Position numbers and translations under genes: made by a program. A DNA stretch of 64,000 nt from Cellulomonas sp. JZ18. GTDB lineage: Bacteria > Actinomycetota > Actinomycetes > Actinomycetales > Cellulomonadaceae. The stretch covers positions 1,426,001-1,490,000 of the forward strand of contig NZ_CP045245.1 of NCBI RefSeq assembly GCF_009720485.1, given 5' to 3'. A model generated the notes under the pieces. The model was not told the DNA's origin. It made no database searches and worked only from the letters and a program-made list of their open reading frames with translations. Positions 32,258-41,287 of the stretch are shown one piece after another (the first letter of the stretch is position 1; each line of letters opens with the position of its first letter).

Positions 32258-33459
32258 TCAGCGTGCCGACCCGGGGGCGGCGGCCGACGCCGGCGCCCCC
32301 GCGGCCCGCGCACGGGACGACGTCGGCGGTCGCCAGCCCATGGTCGCGTCGGTCCCGCGCAGCGCGAGGGCCGCGGGGGTGAGGCGCACGGCGGCGTCCC
32401 GGACGCGGGCCGCGACGGGTCCGGTGTGCTGCGTCAGGCGGCCCAGCCGCCCCGAGGTGGCGTGGAGCCGCGCGGCCCGCGGCCGCCGGGACGCGGTGTA
32501 CCGGGCGAGTGCGGGCTCGACCGGTGCCCCGCCGGCGAGCACGTGCGCCAGCACGACCGCGTCCTCCAGCGCGAGGCCGGCACCCTGGCCGAGGTTCGGC
32601 TCGAGCGCGTGCGCGGCGTCACCCACCAGCACGGTGGTGCCGCGGTGCAGCGCGGCGGGGACCGCCGACAGCGCGTGCACGTCGTGCCGGAGCACGGTCT
32701 CCGGGTCGACCGCGTCGAGCAGGGCCGGGATCGGCGCGTGCCAGTGCCCGAAGCGCCGCCGCAGCTCGGCCAGCTCGGTGGCGCCGTCGGGTGCGCGCCC
32801 GCCCTCGGGACGGTCGCCGTGGCGAACACGTAGACCAGGCCGTCGCCGACGGGGACGACGCCGAAGCGCTCGCGGCGGCCCCACGTCTCCGACGCCTCGG
32901 TCACGGCCGCCGGCGTGCGCACCACCGCGCGCCAGGCCGTGTAGCCGGCGTACGCGGGCGTGACCGCGGCCGGTGCGACCGCCGCGCGCGCCGCCGACCG
33001 CATCCCGTCGGCCGCCACGACCAGGTCGTGCTGCGGGAGCAGCGACCCGACGTCCCGCACCGGCCAGCCGCACCGGACGGCGTCGGGGCCGAGCGCCTGC
33101 GCGAGGAGGGCGTGCAGCGCGGCGCGCCCGACGCCGAGCACCGGTGCGCCGTGGCGGGCGGCCACCCGCCGGGCGTCGAGCCGCGCGAGCGGCGCACCGT
33201 CGGGACGCAGCAGCGCGGAGGCCGTGAGCGCGACGCCGCGCTCGCGGACCGCGTCCCCGAGCCCGAGGGCGTCGAGCGCGTGCACGGCGTTGGGGGCCAG
33301 CACCAGCCCGGCGCCGAGCGCCTCCAGGCTCGCCGCGCGCTCGTGGACCAGCACCGACCAGCCGGAGCGTCGCAGGGCGACGGCGGCGGCCAGCCCGCCG
33401 ATCCCCGCCCCGACGACGGCGGCGGAGCGTGCTCGGGTGACGGGCGCGGAGGAGGTCAT
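32258..33459 (-). pseudogene. FAD-dependent monooxygenase, reading frame broken once as sequenced
   Basis: The N-terminal half reads AAVVGAGIGGLAAAVALRRSG (FAD GxGxxG) up to YVFATATVP. The rest, with VLVGDAAHALEPNLGQGAG (GD motif), is in the -1 frame. One base added to the GGG run at 32807-32809 restores a 400-residue class A flavoprotein monooxygenase with a natural junction VPEGGRAPDG. The family hydroxylates aromatic compounds, including antibiotics and polyketides. The start is probably leaderless: TAGAGT seven bases before the ATG, within a TetR operator. A sequencing deficit is more likely than decay, since all motifs are intact. Confidence 0.8.
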
Positions 33460-33466
33460 GGCGGTG

Positions 33467-33513
33467 ACTCTACGGACGTAGAGGAAGGATCCACAACTCT
33501 ACGGCGGTAGAGT
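33467..33513. promoter_or_regulatory. Paired operators over two divergent leaderless promoters
   Basis: ACTCTAC-GGAC-GTAGAGG (33467-33484) and ACTCTAC-GGCG-GTAGAGT (33496-33513) are near-identical palindromes with centres 29 bases apart. Each contains the -10 (TAGAGT) of one flanking gene: the monooxygenase leftward, the TetR regulator rightward. A TetR dimer on each site would shut both genes. Confidence 0.8.
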
Positions 33514-33519
33514 CGTCAC

Positions 33520-34091
33520 GTGGAGCCCGACCGTCGCCGCCTCATCGCCCGGCACGCGCTCGAGGTCCTGGCGACGCAGGGAGCACGCGGGCTCACGCAC
33601 CGCGCGGTCGACCAGGCCGCGGGCCTGCCGCCCGGGTCGACGTCGTACTACCACCGCACCCGCGCGGCGCTGCTCGACGCGTGCCTCGACGACCTCGTGC
33701 GGCAGGACGAGGCCGACGTCGCGGCGACGGCCCCCTGCTGCGGGCCGGCGACGAGGAGTCCCTCGCCGCCGTCCTCGCGCAGGTGCTGCACCGCTGGGCC
33801 ACGACCGAGCGCACGCGTCAGCTCGGGCGGTACGCCCTGTTCCTCGAGGCGCTGCGCCGCCCCGAGCTGGCGCGTGCGCTGCACGAGGGCGGCGCCGCGG
33901 TGCGGCGCGCGGTCGCCGCGGTCCTGGCCGACCTGGGGGCACCGCAGCCGCAGCAGCGCGCGGACTGGCTGGTGGCCGCGCTCGACGGCGTGCTCCTGGA
34001 GCGTGTCGCCGGCGCGCGGTCCGGTGAGCCCGTCGACGACGACACCTTCGTGGGGGTCGCACGCTGGCTCGCGCACGCCGCGCTCACGTGA
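33520..34091 (+). pseudogene. TetR-family regulator, reading frame broken once as sequenced
   Basis: The first 70 codons form a TetR helix-turn-helix (RLIARHALEVLATQGARGLTHRAVDQAAGLPPGSTSYYHRT is spread over residues 5-48). The frame is lost at a run of five C (33731-33735); one more C gives the natural junction ATAPLLRAGDEESL and a 190-residue protein ending WLAHAALT. The ligand-binding half is otherwise normal. GTG 33520 follows TAGAGT by six bases, so it is leaderless. It is divergent from the monooxygenase with matching operators, so it probably represses it. Confidence 0.8.
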
Positions 34092-34127
34092 GCGGGGCCG
34101 GACCGCACCTCGACCGGTCCGCCTCCC

Positions 34128-34907
34128 TCACGCCACGTCGACGTACACGTCCAGCCCGTCGACCTCGGTGAACCCGAGCCGGGCGTAGACGCGGGCGGCG
34201 GCGTCGTCGTCCGGGTGCAGGTGCGCGAACCGGCAGCCGCGACCGAACGCGTCCCGCAGCAGCCACGCCGACACGGCGGCCGCGACGCCGCGGCGCCTCG
34301 CCTCGGGTCGCACGCCCACGCCCGCCAGGTACGCCGCCGGTCCGGCGAGCCCGTCGGAGCGCACGACGTACGCCGTGGCGACGGGCACGCCGTCGAGCTC
34401 GGCGAGCGCCGTCGTGATCTCGGACGAGACCAGGTGCGGGCGGATCCACTCCTGCGCGACGGCGCCGCCGAAGGCGGCCGCGTCGACGTCGAGCACCGTG
34501 GGCAGGTCCTGCGGGCCCGCCGCCCGCACACGGAGCCCGGGGACAGGGGCGACGGGCCGCAGGTCGGGCGCGTCGAGGGTCATGAGGCGGGTCCGCAGGA
34601 GGAGCCGCCCGTGCGTCCACGGGGTGCCGGCCGGGACCCGGACGCCCCAGCGCACGCCGCGGGACGCGAACCACGCGCTCACCGCCGTGACGTCGACGAG
34701 CCCCGGGTCGGTGACGTCGCCGTGGTTCCAGCGGGCGTCGTCGAGGCCGCTCGTCATGACACGGATGCCGGGCAGGTGCGCCGTCGCGCCGCCGGCCGCG
34801 CGGCGCACGAGCGCCTGCTGCTCCCAGGCGTCGGCGTGGGCGGTGCGGGCGCGACGGGCGGCCGGCGACGGGTCGGCGGCGTCCGGGCCGCCGGGTGCGT
34901 TCTCCAC
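34128..34907 (-). CDS. GNAT-family N-acetyltransferase with N-terminal extension
   Basis: About 259 residues. The C-terminal half is a GNAT domain (LRVRAAGPQDLPTVLDVDAA, acetyl-CoA loop VGVRPEARRRGVAAAVSAWL, and ARVYARLGFTEV). The N-terminal half (LPGIRVMTSGLDDARWNHGD and GVRWGVRVPAGTPW) looks like a conserved partner domain seen in some actinobacterial GNAT proteins. No ribosome site marks a start; GTG 34907 is a compromise and the true start may lie a little inside. Substrate unknown. Confidence 0.75.
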   Translation of the reverse strand: MENAPGGPDAADPSPAARRARTAHADAWEQQALVRRAAGGATAHLPGIRVMTSGLDDARWNHGDVTDPGLVDVTAVSAWFASRGVRWGVRVPAGTPWTHGRLLLRTRLMTLDAPDLRPVAPVPGLRVRAAGPQDLPTVLDVDAAAFGGAVAQEWIRPHLVSSEITTALAELDGVPVATAYVVRSDGLAGPAAYLAGVGVRPEARRRGVAAAVSAWLLRDAFGRGCRFAHLHPDDDAAARVYARLGFTEVDGLDVYVDVA

Positions 34908-35056
34908 GGGAGGACCGAAGCACGCGGTCGCGCCGCCGGCGAAGGACTTTTCCGGGCGCAGCCCGCACCGGTACGGGTTGGGCGCGCGGCGCGTCCCGGG
35001 CCACGATGGCGTCCGCGACGTCGCGAGGACGTCCGGGACGAGGGGAGGACGGGGTC

Positions 35057-35542
35057 GTGCTGATCCGCGACTACACGGCGGCCGACGCCGCACCGACGCT
35101 GGCCGTGTTCGAGGACGCCATCCGGCGGACCGCACGCAGCCGGTACTCCGCGGAGCAGGTGGAGGCGTGGCTCGGCGGGCCGCGCGACCTCGCGCCGTGG
35201 AACGCGGCACGGCTGCGCGTGCGCACGTTCGTCGCCGACGACGCCGGCACCGTGGCGGGGTTCACCGACCTCGACGACGCCGGCTACGTCGACCGGCTCT
35301 TCGTCTCGCCCGACCACGGTCGGCGGGGCGTCGGCCGCGCGCTGCTGGAGCACGTCCTGGTGACGGCCGACGCCCTGGGCCTGCCCGAGCTCACGACGCA
35401 CGCCAGCCTGGTGGCCCGACCGGTCTTCGAGCGCGCCGGGTTCCACGTCGTCCACGAGGAGACGGTCCGCAGGGGAGCGGTGGAGCTGACGCGGTTCCAC
35501 ATGCGCCGCCCGTCCGACGCGGCGGCACCGACGTCCCCGTGA
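35057..35542 (+). CDS. GNAT-family N-acetyltransferase
   Basis: 161 residues forming one GNAT domain: VLIRDYTAADAAPTLAVFED, the acetyl-CoA loop VSPDHGRRGVGRALLEHV, and ARPVFERAGFHVVHEETV. The GTG is preceded by GGGGAGGAC. It is of the type often annotated as YafP-like; substrate unknown. Divergent from the other GNAT gene and convergent with a small membrane protein gene, 12 bases apart. Confidence 0.87.
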   Translation: MLIRDYTAADAAPTLAVFEDAIRRTARSRYSAEQVEAWLGGPRDLAPWNAARLRVRTFVADDAGTVAGFTDLDDAGYVDRLFVSPDHGRRGVGRALLEHVLVTADALGLPELTTHASLVARPVFERAGFHVVHEETVRRGAVELTRFHMRRPSDAAAPTSP

Positions 35543-35554
35543 CCCCTCGCCCCG

Positions 35555-36202
35555 TCAGCCGTCGGCGGCGACGCGCCGCCCGTCGGGTGCGGCCGGCGGG
35601 CGGACCCCGAGCGCGCGCAGCTCGAGCGCCGCGAGGGCGTGCACGACCGCCGGGTCGCCCCGTCGCCACGCGCCGGCGGGGTCGTCACCGACGCGGGCGA
35701 GGCGCGTGACGGGCTGGGTGGCCAGCGCCCGCAGCGCGAAGAGGTCGAGATCGGCGGCGGAGTCGACGAGGCGCGCGGCGGCACCGGCCCTGCGCGCGAA
35801 CGCCCACCGCGCGCGCAGCCACGCGACGAGCACGACGAGCACCGGGCCGAGCGCGACGGCGACGGCCACCGCGAGCGCCAGGCGTGCGGTGGCGTCCTGC
35901 ACCTGCACGCCGGCGGCGGCGACGGAGCCGGCCGCGCCCCCCGCGGCGTCGAAGGGCGACCGGACCTCGTCCCCGACGAGCGGGATGCGCGAGACGGACT
36001 CCCCGGCGGAGCCGAGGCTGTCGCGCAGCGACGTGCCCGCGTCCTCGAGCGTGCGCCCGGGCGCGCCGAGCCGCGCGACGAGGTCGTGCAGCCACCGGGC
36101 CACCCACAGCCACCCCGCCACCCAGACGAGCACCGCGACGTCGCCGAGGACCTGACGGGTGCGACGGCGCCCGTCCTGCGCGTAGAGCCTCATGCCGGTC
36201 AT
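35555..36202 (-). CDS. Hypothetical membrane protein with two membrane segments
   Basis: 215 residues. Hydrophobic segments at about 21-40 (VAVLVWVAGWLWVARWL) and 108-130 (LALAVAVAVALGPVLVVLVAW) flank a soluble loop with GTSLRDSLGSAGESVSRIPLVGDEV, a pattern recalling actinobacterial envelope proteins of unknown role. The C-terminal domain after the second helix is about 85 residues. ATG 36202 or 36193 could be the start; neither has a good ribosome site. No family assigned. Confidence 0.7.
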   Translation of the reverse strand: MTGMRLYAQDGRRRTRQVLGDVAVLVWVAGWLWVARWLHDLVARLGAPGRTLEDAGTSLRDSLGSAGESVSRIPLVGDEVRSPFDAAGGAAGSVAAAGVQVQDATARLALAVAVAVALGPVLVVLVAWLRARWAFARRAGAAARLVDSAADLDLFALRALATQPVTRLARVGDDPAGAWRRGDPAVVHALAALELRALGVRPPAAPDGRRVAADG

Positions 36203-36277
36203 CGTGGTGCGCGCGCGCCGTGGCCGCAGCCCGGGACCACGCGGCGTCGCGCCGGCCCCGCTGCCGCTCGTGCGCCC

Positions 36278-37672
36278 TCAGTCGACCAGGCCCAGCACGC
36301 CGGCGACGCCCCCGAGCAGCGCGCACGCGCCGAGGGTGCGCAGGACGGACCAGCGCAGGCGGAGGACGAGCACGCCCGCGACCAGGGCGATCACGACGGG
36401 GACGGGACGGACGGACGCGAGGTCCGGGAGCTCGAGGTGCACGGGTCCCGCCTGCACGGTCGTGGTGGACGCGAACAGGGTGTGCAGGGCGAAGTACACC
36501 GCGAGGTTGGCGATCACGCCGACGACCGCGGCGGTGATCCCCGTGAGCGCGGCCGCGAGCGGCCTGTTCCCGCGCAGCCGCTCGACGTAGGGAGCCCCGA
36601 GCAGGATGAGCAGGAAGCTCGGCACGAACGTCACCCACGTGGTCAGCAGCGCACCGAGCAGGGCCGCCACCCACGGGTCGAGGCCGCCCGGGTCGCGGTA
36701 CGCGCCGAGGAAGGCGACGAACTGCACCACCATGATGAGCGGTCCCGGCGTCGTCTCGGCCAGGGCGAGCCCCCGGACCATCTCCCCGGGCGCGAGCCAG
36801 CCGTAGGTCTCCACGGCCCGCTGGGCGACGTAGGCGAGCACCGCGTAGGCGCCGCCGAACGTGACGACGGCGGTCCCCGAGAAGAACAGGCCCTGCTGCG
36901 TGAGGACGCCGTCGCCCCCGGTCGTGATCGCCGCCGCCGCGACGGGAGCCAGCCACACGGCGACGCCCAGCACGAGCAGCAGGGCCGTGCGCCGGCCCGA
37001 GGGCCGCGCGCTGTGCAGCGCGTCGTCGGGGATGAGCGGCGGGGGACCGGCGGGCTGCGCGCCGTCCGCGCCGGCCGTGGTGAGCAGGCGGGGCGCGACG
37101 CGGTGCAGGAGCCAGCCGAGCACGCCCGCGGCGACGACGACGAGCGGGAACGGCAGGCCGAGGACCGTGAGCGCGACGAACGCGGCCACCGCGAGCGCCA
37201 CCAGCGCCGGCCCGGCCAGGGCGCGCCGGCCCACGCGCACGACCGCCTGCACGACGATCGCCAGCACGGCCGGCGCCAGGCCCGCGAACAGCGCCGCGAC
37301 CGCGGTCGTGTCGCCGAACGCCACGTACACCGCGGCGAGGCCGAGCAGGGCCACGACGCCCGGCAGCACGAACAGGCTGCCCGCCACCAGGCCGCCCCGG
37401 AACCCGTTCAGCAGCCAGCCCGTGTAGACCGCGAGCTGCTGCGCCTCGGGACCGGGCAGGAGCATGCAGTAGTTGAGCGCGTGCAGGAACCGCTGCTGCC
37501 CGATCCAGCGCTTCTCGTCGACGAGGGTGCGCTGCATGACGGCGATCTGCCCGGCCGGGCCGCCGAAGGTCTGCAGGGAGATCGCGAACCACGTGCGCAC
37601 GGCGGTGCCGAACGGGACGAGGTCCCGGCCGGGTGCGGGGCGGTCCGACGTCGTGGTCTCGTCCGCGCTCAT
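36278..37672 (-). CDS. chrA: ChrA-type chromate ion transporter
   Basis: 464 residues in two homologous halves, each starting with the CHR signature: FGGPAGQIAVMQRTLVDEKRW near the N-terminus and FGGAYAVLAYVAQRAVETYGW after residue 280. The typical PGPEAQQLAVY and TTPGPLIMVVQFVAFLGAY motifs are present. Long-chain ChrA proteins export chromate and confer resistance; some carry other oxyanions. ATG 37672 has GGAGGG about 11 bases upstream. No ChrB-like regulator was seen next to it. Confidence 0.88.
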   Translation of the reverse strand: MSADETTTSDRPAPGRDLVPFGTAVRTWFAISLQTFGGPAGQIAVMQRTLVDEKRWIGQQRFLHALNYCMLLPGPEAQQLAVYTGWLLNGFRGGLVAGSLFVLPGVVALLGLAAVYVAFGDTTAVAALFAGLAPAVLAIVVQAVVRVGRRALAGPALVALAVAAFVALTVLGLPFPLVVVAAGVLGWLLHRVAPRLLTTAGADGAQPAGPPPLIPDDALHSARPSGRRTALLLVLGVAVWLAPVAAAAITTGGDGVLTQQGLFFSGTAVVTFGGAYAVLAYVAQRAVETYGWLAPGEMVRGLALAETTPGPLIMVVQFVAFLGAYRDPGGLDPWVAALLGALLTTWVTFVPSFLLILLGAPYVERLRGNRPLAAALTGITAAVVGVIANLAVYFALHTLFASTTTVQAGPVHLELPDLASVRPVPVVIALVAGVLVLRLRWSVLRTLGACALLGGVAGVLGLVD

Positions 37673-37834
37673 GGCGTCGTGCGCCCTCCGGGCCTCTTCT
37701 CGGCCGCCTGGGCGCGACCCGCCGTCCTGCGGCCCGCCGCCGCCCGTCACGTCCGTGAGGCAACCACGGTGGCGGCAGCGGGGGAAGCCCCGTCTCGTCC
37801 CGGGCGCGCTCGTCCCCGTCGCGTCCTGGGGTCG

Positions 37835-39535
37835 TCAGCCGCGCGCGCCCCCGCGGCGGCCCGGCCGCTCGCGCTCACGCCCCTGCACCCGCGCGGTGAC
37901 CTGCTCGGTCACGTGCTCGACGAGCTGCGCGCGCCGCAGCCGCCGTTCCGCCCGCAGCAGCTCCGTGTGCTCGCGGTGCAGCGCACGCGACGTCGCCACG
38001 CCCATCCCGATCATCACGACGCTGAACGGCAGGGCGATGAGGATGGCCGCGGTCTGCAGGGCCACCAGACCGCCGGCGAGGAGCAGGGCCACGGCGAGGA
38101 CCCCGGACAGCACCGCCCACGTCACGCGGATCGCGACGCGGGGCTGCGGGTCGCCGCCCGACGCGAGCATCGCGACCACCAGCGACCCCGAGTCGGCGGA
38201 CGTGACGAAGAAGAGGGCCACCAGCACGATCGCGAGCACCGACAGCGCCGAGCCCCACGGCAGGTCGCCCAGCAGGTCGAAGAGGGCGTTCTCGGGGACG
38301 ACCGTGCCGTCGGCGCCCACCATGCCGCCCTGCCCGAACAGCTCGCGGTACACCGCGCTGCCGCCCAGCACCGAGAACCAGAGGAAGGTCACGAGCGTCG
38401 GGACGAGCAGCACGCCGCCCACGAACTCGCGGACCGTCCGCCCGCGGGAGATGCGTGCGATGAAGACGCCGACGAAGGGCGCCCAGGAGATCCACCACCC
38501 CCAGTAGAAGGTGGTCCACGCGGCCTGCCACGCCTCGCCCGCCTCGCCCGCGTAGGCGCTCACGTTGAACGTGAGCGGCAGCACGTTCGCCAGGTAGACG
38601 CCGAGCGACTGCACGAACTCCCGCAGCAGGAACAGCGTCGGGCCGAGGACCAGGATCGCGAGGAGCAGGACGCCCGCCATCGTGACGTTCGCGTTCGAGA
38701 GCCACTTGAGCCCCCGGTCGAGCCCCGAGACGACCGACACCGTCGCCGCGGCGGTGATGACGAGGATGAGCACGACCTGCACGCCCGTGGACGGCGTGAG
38801 CACCCCGATGTGGTCGAGGCCCGCGGTGATCTGCAGCACGCCGAGACCCAGCGACGTCGCCACGCCGAACACCGTGCCGACGACGGCGGTCACGTCGATC
38901 ACGTCACCGAGGCGGCCGCGCACCCGCTCGCCGAACAGCGGCTCGAGCGCCCAGCGGATCGAGACGGGCCGGCCACGGCGGTGGATCGCGTACGCGAGCG
39001 CGAGCCCGACGACCACGTAGATCGCCCACGCGTGGACACCCCAGTGCAGGTACGTCTGCGCCATGGCCTGCTCCGCGAGGCGCTCCGGTGCCCCGACCAC
39101 CCCCGGCTTCGGCGAGGCGAAGTGCGAGAGCGGCTCGGCGACACCCCAGAAGACGAGACCGATGCCCATGCCGGCGGCGAACAGCATCGAGAACCACGCA
39201 CCGATCCCGAACTCGGGCTGCGCGTCGTCGTCGCCGAGCACGATGTCGCCCCAGCGGCCCAGGCCGACCCACAGGGCGAAGACCACGAACGCCGCGACCA
39301 GCAGCACGTAGTACCAGCCGAACGCGCCCACGACGTTGTCCTGGAGCGCGTCGATCGCGGTGCCGGCCCGGTCGGGGAAGGCGATCGCCAGCCCGGCCAC
39401 CAGGACGATCACCACGAGGGCCGGCCAGTAGACCGCCGGGTGCATCCCGCCCCGCCCCGTCCCGTACCTGCCGGTGGCGCCCCCGGTGCCGGGGGCGAGG
39501 TCGTCGGTGCCGCTGCTGTCGGTGCCGCTGGTCAC
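37835..39535 (-). CDS. BCCT-family compatible-solute transporter
   Basis: 566 residues with 12 helices. AAGMGIGLVFWGVAEPLSHF and WGWWISWAPFVGVFIARISRGRTVREF are BCCT signatures, and the GVAEP motif is closer to betaine/choline carriers than the BCCT at 30 kb. The C-terminal tail is strongly basic (RRLRRAQLVEHVTEQVTAR), as in osmosensing members. GTG 39535 has GGGAAGG upstream. Confidence 0.92.
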   Translation of the reverse strand: MTSGTDSSGTDDLAPGTGGATGRYGTGRGGMHPAVYWPALVVIVLVAGLAIAFPDRAGTAIDALQDNVVGAFGWYYVLLVAAFVVFALWVGLGRWGDIVLGDDDAQPEFGIGAWFSMLFAAGMGIGLVFWGVAEPLSHFASPKPGVVGAPERLAEQAMAQTYLHWGVHAWAIYVVVGLALAYAIHRRGRPVSIRWALEPLFGERVRGRLGDVIDVTAVVGTVFGVATSLGLGVLQITAGLDHIGVLTPSTGVQVVLILVITAAATVSVVSGLDRGLKWLSNANVTMAGVLLLAILVLGPTLFLLREFVQSLGVYLANVLPLTFNVSAYAGEAGEAWQAAWTTFYWGWWISWAPFVGVFIARISRGRTVREFVGGVLLVPTLVTFLWFSVLGGSAVYRELFGQGGMVGADGTVVPENALFDLLGDLPWGSALSVLAIVLVALFFVTSADSGSLVVAMLASGGDPQPRVAIRVTWAVLSGVLAVALLLAGGLVALQTAAILIALPFSVVMIGMGVATSRALHREHTELLRAERRLRRAQLVEHVTEQVTARVQGRERERPGRRGGARG

Positions 39536-39663
39536 GTGCTCAGCCTTCCCTCTCGTGGTCGTGCGCCCCCAGGGTCACAGGGCGGGCCCGTGCACGCACC
39601 CCGGACCGCCCGGACGCGTCACACCCGCCGGGCGCCGCCCCCGTGCCGGGTTAGCCTCGAGGC

Positions 39664-41208
39664 GTGCGTGCGGTGGGCGTGGTGCGGCGGCTGGCGCGCC
39701 GCGGGGTCGGGGGCCCGCCGACGGTCCAGGTCGGGCGGCGCACACGCGGTGGCGGGCGCGACGAGGCGTTCGTCCGTGACGTCCTGGAGCTCGCCGTCCG
39801 GGTCGGCGAGACGATGCTGTCGCTCGGGGCGTCGGCGGCCGACGTGACGGCCACGATCCGGCGTCTGGCGCACGCCTTCGGCCTGGAGTGCGAGGTCGAC
39901 CTGACGTTCACGGCCATCCTCGTCTCGCACGACCCCGGCGGCAGCCGTGCCCCCGTCACGGTGCTGCGCGTCGTGGCGGCGCGGACCGCGGACTACGGCC
40001 GCCTCACGCGCGTGCTCGAGCTCGCGCAGGAGGTCGGTGCGGGGCCGGACGGGCCGGAGGACCACGCCGCCGTCGTCGCCCGGCTGCGCGACGCGCACGA
40101 GCGGCTCGACGTCATCGTCGCCGCCCCGCACCCGTACCACCGCCGGCTCGTGACGGTCCTGCTGTCCGTCATGGCCGCCGGGGTCGCGGTGCTCCTCGGC
40201 GGGGGGCTCGCGGTCGCGGTGCTCGCCGGGGCGACGACGGCGGTCGTCGACCGGGTGCTGCTGCGGCTGCAGCGCTGGGCGATCCCGCCGTTCTTCCAGC
40301 AGGCGGCCGGGGCGACCGTCGCGACGCTCGTCGCGGTGGCGCTGTTCGTGCTGGTCCCCCTGCTGCCCGTCGGCCTCGCGACGCTGCCGCCCGCGCTCGT
40401 CGTGGCGTCGGGGATCGTCGTGCTGCTGGCCGGGCTGTCGTTCGTCGGTGCCGCCGAGGACGCGATCGACGGCTTCCCCGTCACCGCCGTCGGGCGCATG
40501 TTCGAGGTGCTCCTGCTCACGCTGGGCATCGTCGTGGGCATCGGTGGCGTGCTGGACGTCGCGCAGCGGCTCGGCGTGACCCTCGAGGTCGTCGACGTGC
40601 CGCAGGGGGCGCTGCCGACGGGGGTGCAGGCGGTCGCGGCCGGCGTCGTGTCGGGCGCGTGGGCGCTGGCGTCGTACGCGCGGGCCCGGGCCGCGGTGGT
40701 CGCCGCGCTCGCGGGCGGCACGGCCTGGCTCACGTCCGCGGCGCTCGGTGCGCTCGGCCTGGGGCCCGCGGTCGCGGGCGCGGGTGCGGCCCTGCTCGTG
40801 GGCTTCCTCGCGGAGTCGCTGGCGCGCCGGCTGCGTGTGCCCGCGATCGTCACGTCGATCTGCGCGATCGTCCCGCTGCTGCCGGGCCTCGCCATCTACC
40901 GCGGGCTGTTCCGCCTCGTGCAGGCCGACCCCGCCCGTCCGGCGACGCCCGTCCTGCTGGGCGCCGCCATGGTGGCCCTCGGGCTCGCGGCCGGCGTCAC
41001 GCTGGGCGGCCTGCTCGCGCGTCCCCTGCGCGAGCGGGTGCGCCGGGCGACCTGGCCCGTCCAGCGGGTGGGCGTCCAGGTCGTCCGGCGCCCCGGGCGC
41101 GGCGACGGGACGCGGACCGCCGGGGGACCGGTGCAGGCCGCACCCGACCCGGGTGACGTGCGCCACACCGCGGACGCCGCGGCGCCCGACGACGACGCGG
41201 GCGCCTGA
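39664..41208 (+). CDS. ThrE-family threonine/serine exporter
   Basis: 514 residues. About 35-165: the soluble ThrE N-domain (FVRDVLELAVRVGETMLSLG, VDLTFTAILVSH). About 170-460: around ten membrane helices with RLQRWAIPPFFQQAAGATVAT and VTSICAIVPLLPGLAIYRG, both family hallmarks. ThrE exports threonine and serine in corynebacteria. The acidic, Ala/Asp-rich C-terminal tail is disordered. TAGCCT six bases before the GTG indicates a leaderless message. Confidence 0.92.
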   Translation: MRAVGVVRRLARRGVGGPPTVQVGRRTRGGGRDEAFVRDVLELAVRVGETMLSLGASAADVTATIRRLAHAFGLECEVDLTFTAILVSHDPGGSRAPVTVLRVVAARTADYGRLTRVLELAQEVGAGPDGPEDHAAVVARLRDAHERLDVIVAAPHPYHRRLVTVLLSVMAAGVAVLLGGGLAVAVLAGATTAVVDRVLLRLQRWAIPPFFQQAAGATVATLVAVALFVLVPLLPVGLATLPPALVVASGIVVLLAGLSFVGAAEDAIDGFPVTAVGRMFEVLLLTLGIVVGIGGVLDVAQRLGVTLEVVDVPQGALPTGVQAVAAGVVSGAWALASYARARAAVVAALAGGTAWLTSAALGALGLGPAVAGAGAALLVGFLAESLARRLRVPAIVTSICAIVPLLPGLAIYRGLFRLVQADPARPATPVLLGAAMVALGLAAGVTLGGLLARPLRERVRRATWPVQRVGVQVVRRPGRGDGTRTAGGPVQAAPDPGDVRHTADAAAPDDDAGA

Positions 41209-41287
41209 CCGCGCGACCGCGCACGGCGGCGACCACCGGTCGGTCGCCGGGGACGACCCCGTCCGGACGTCCTCTACCCTCGGCCCC

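Noticed and set aside
35639-39847. 1402-codon plus-strand open frame
   Set aside because: It lies antisense to ChrA, BCCT and membrane protein genes with clear families; its composition (His, Arg, Glu, Asp runs) is that of a shadow frame in high-GC DNA.
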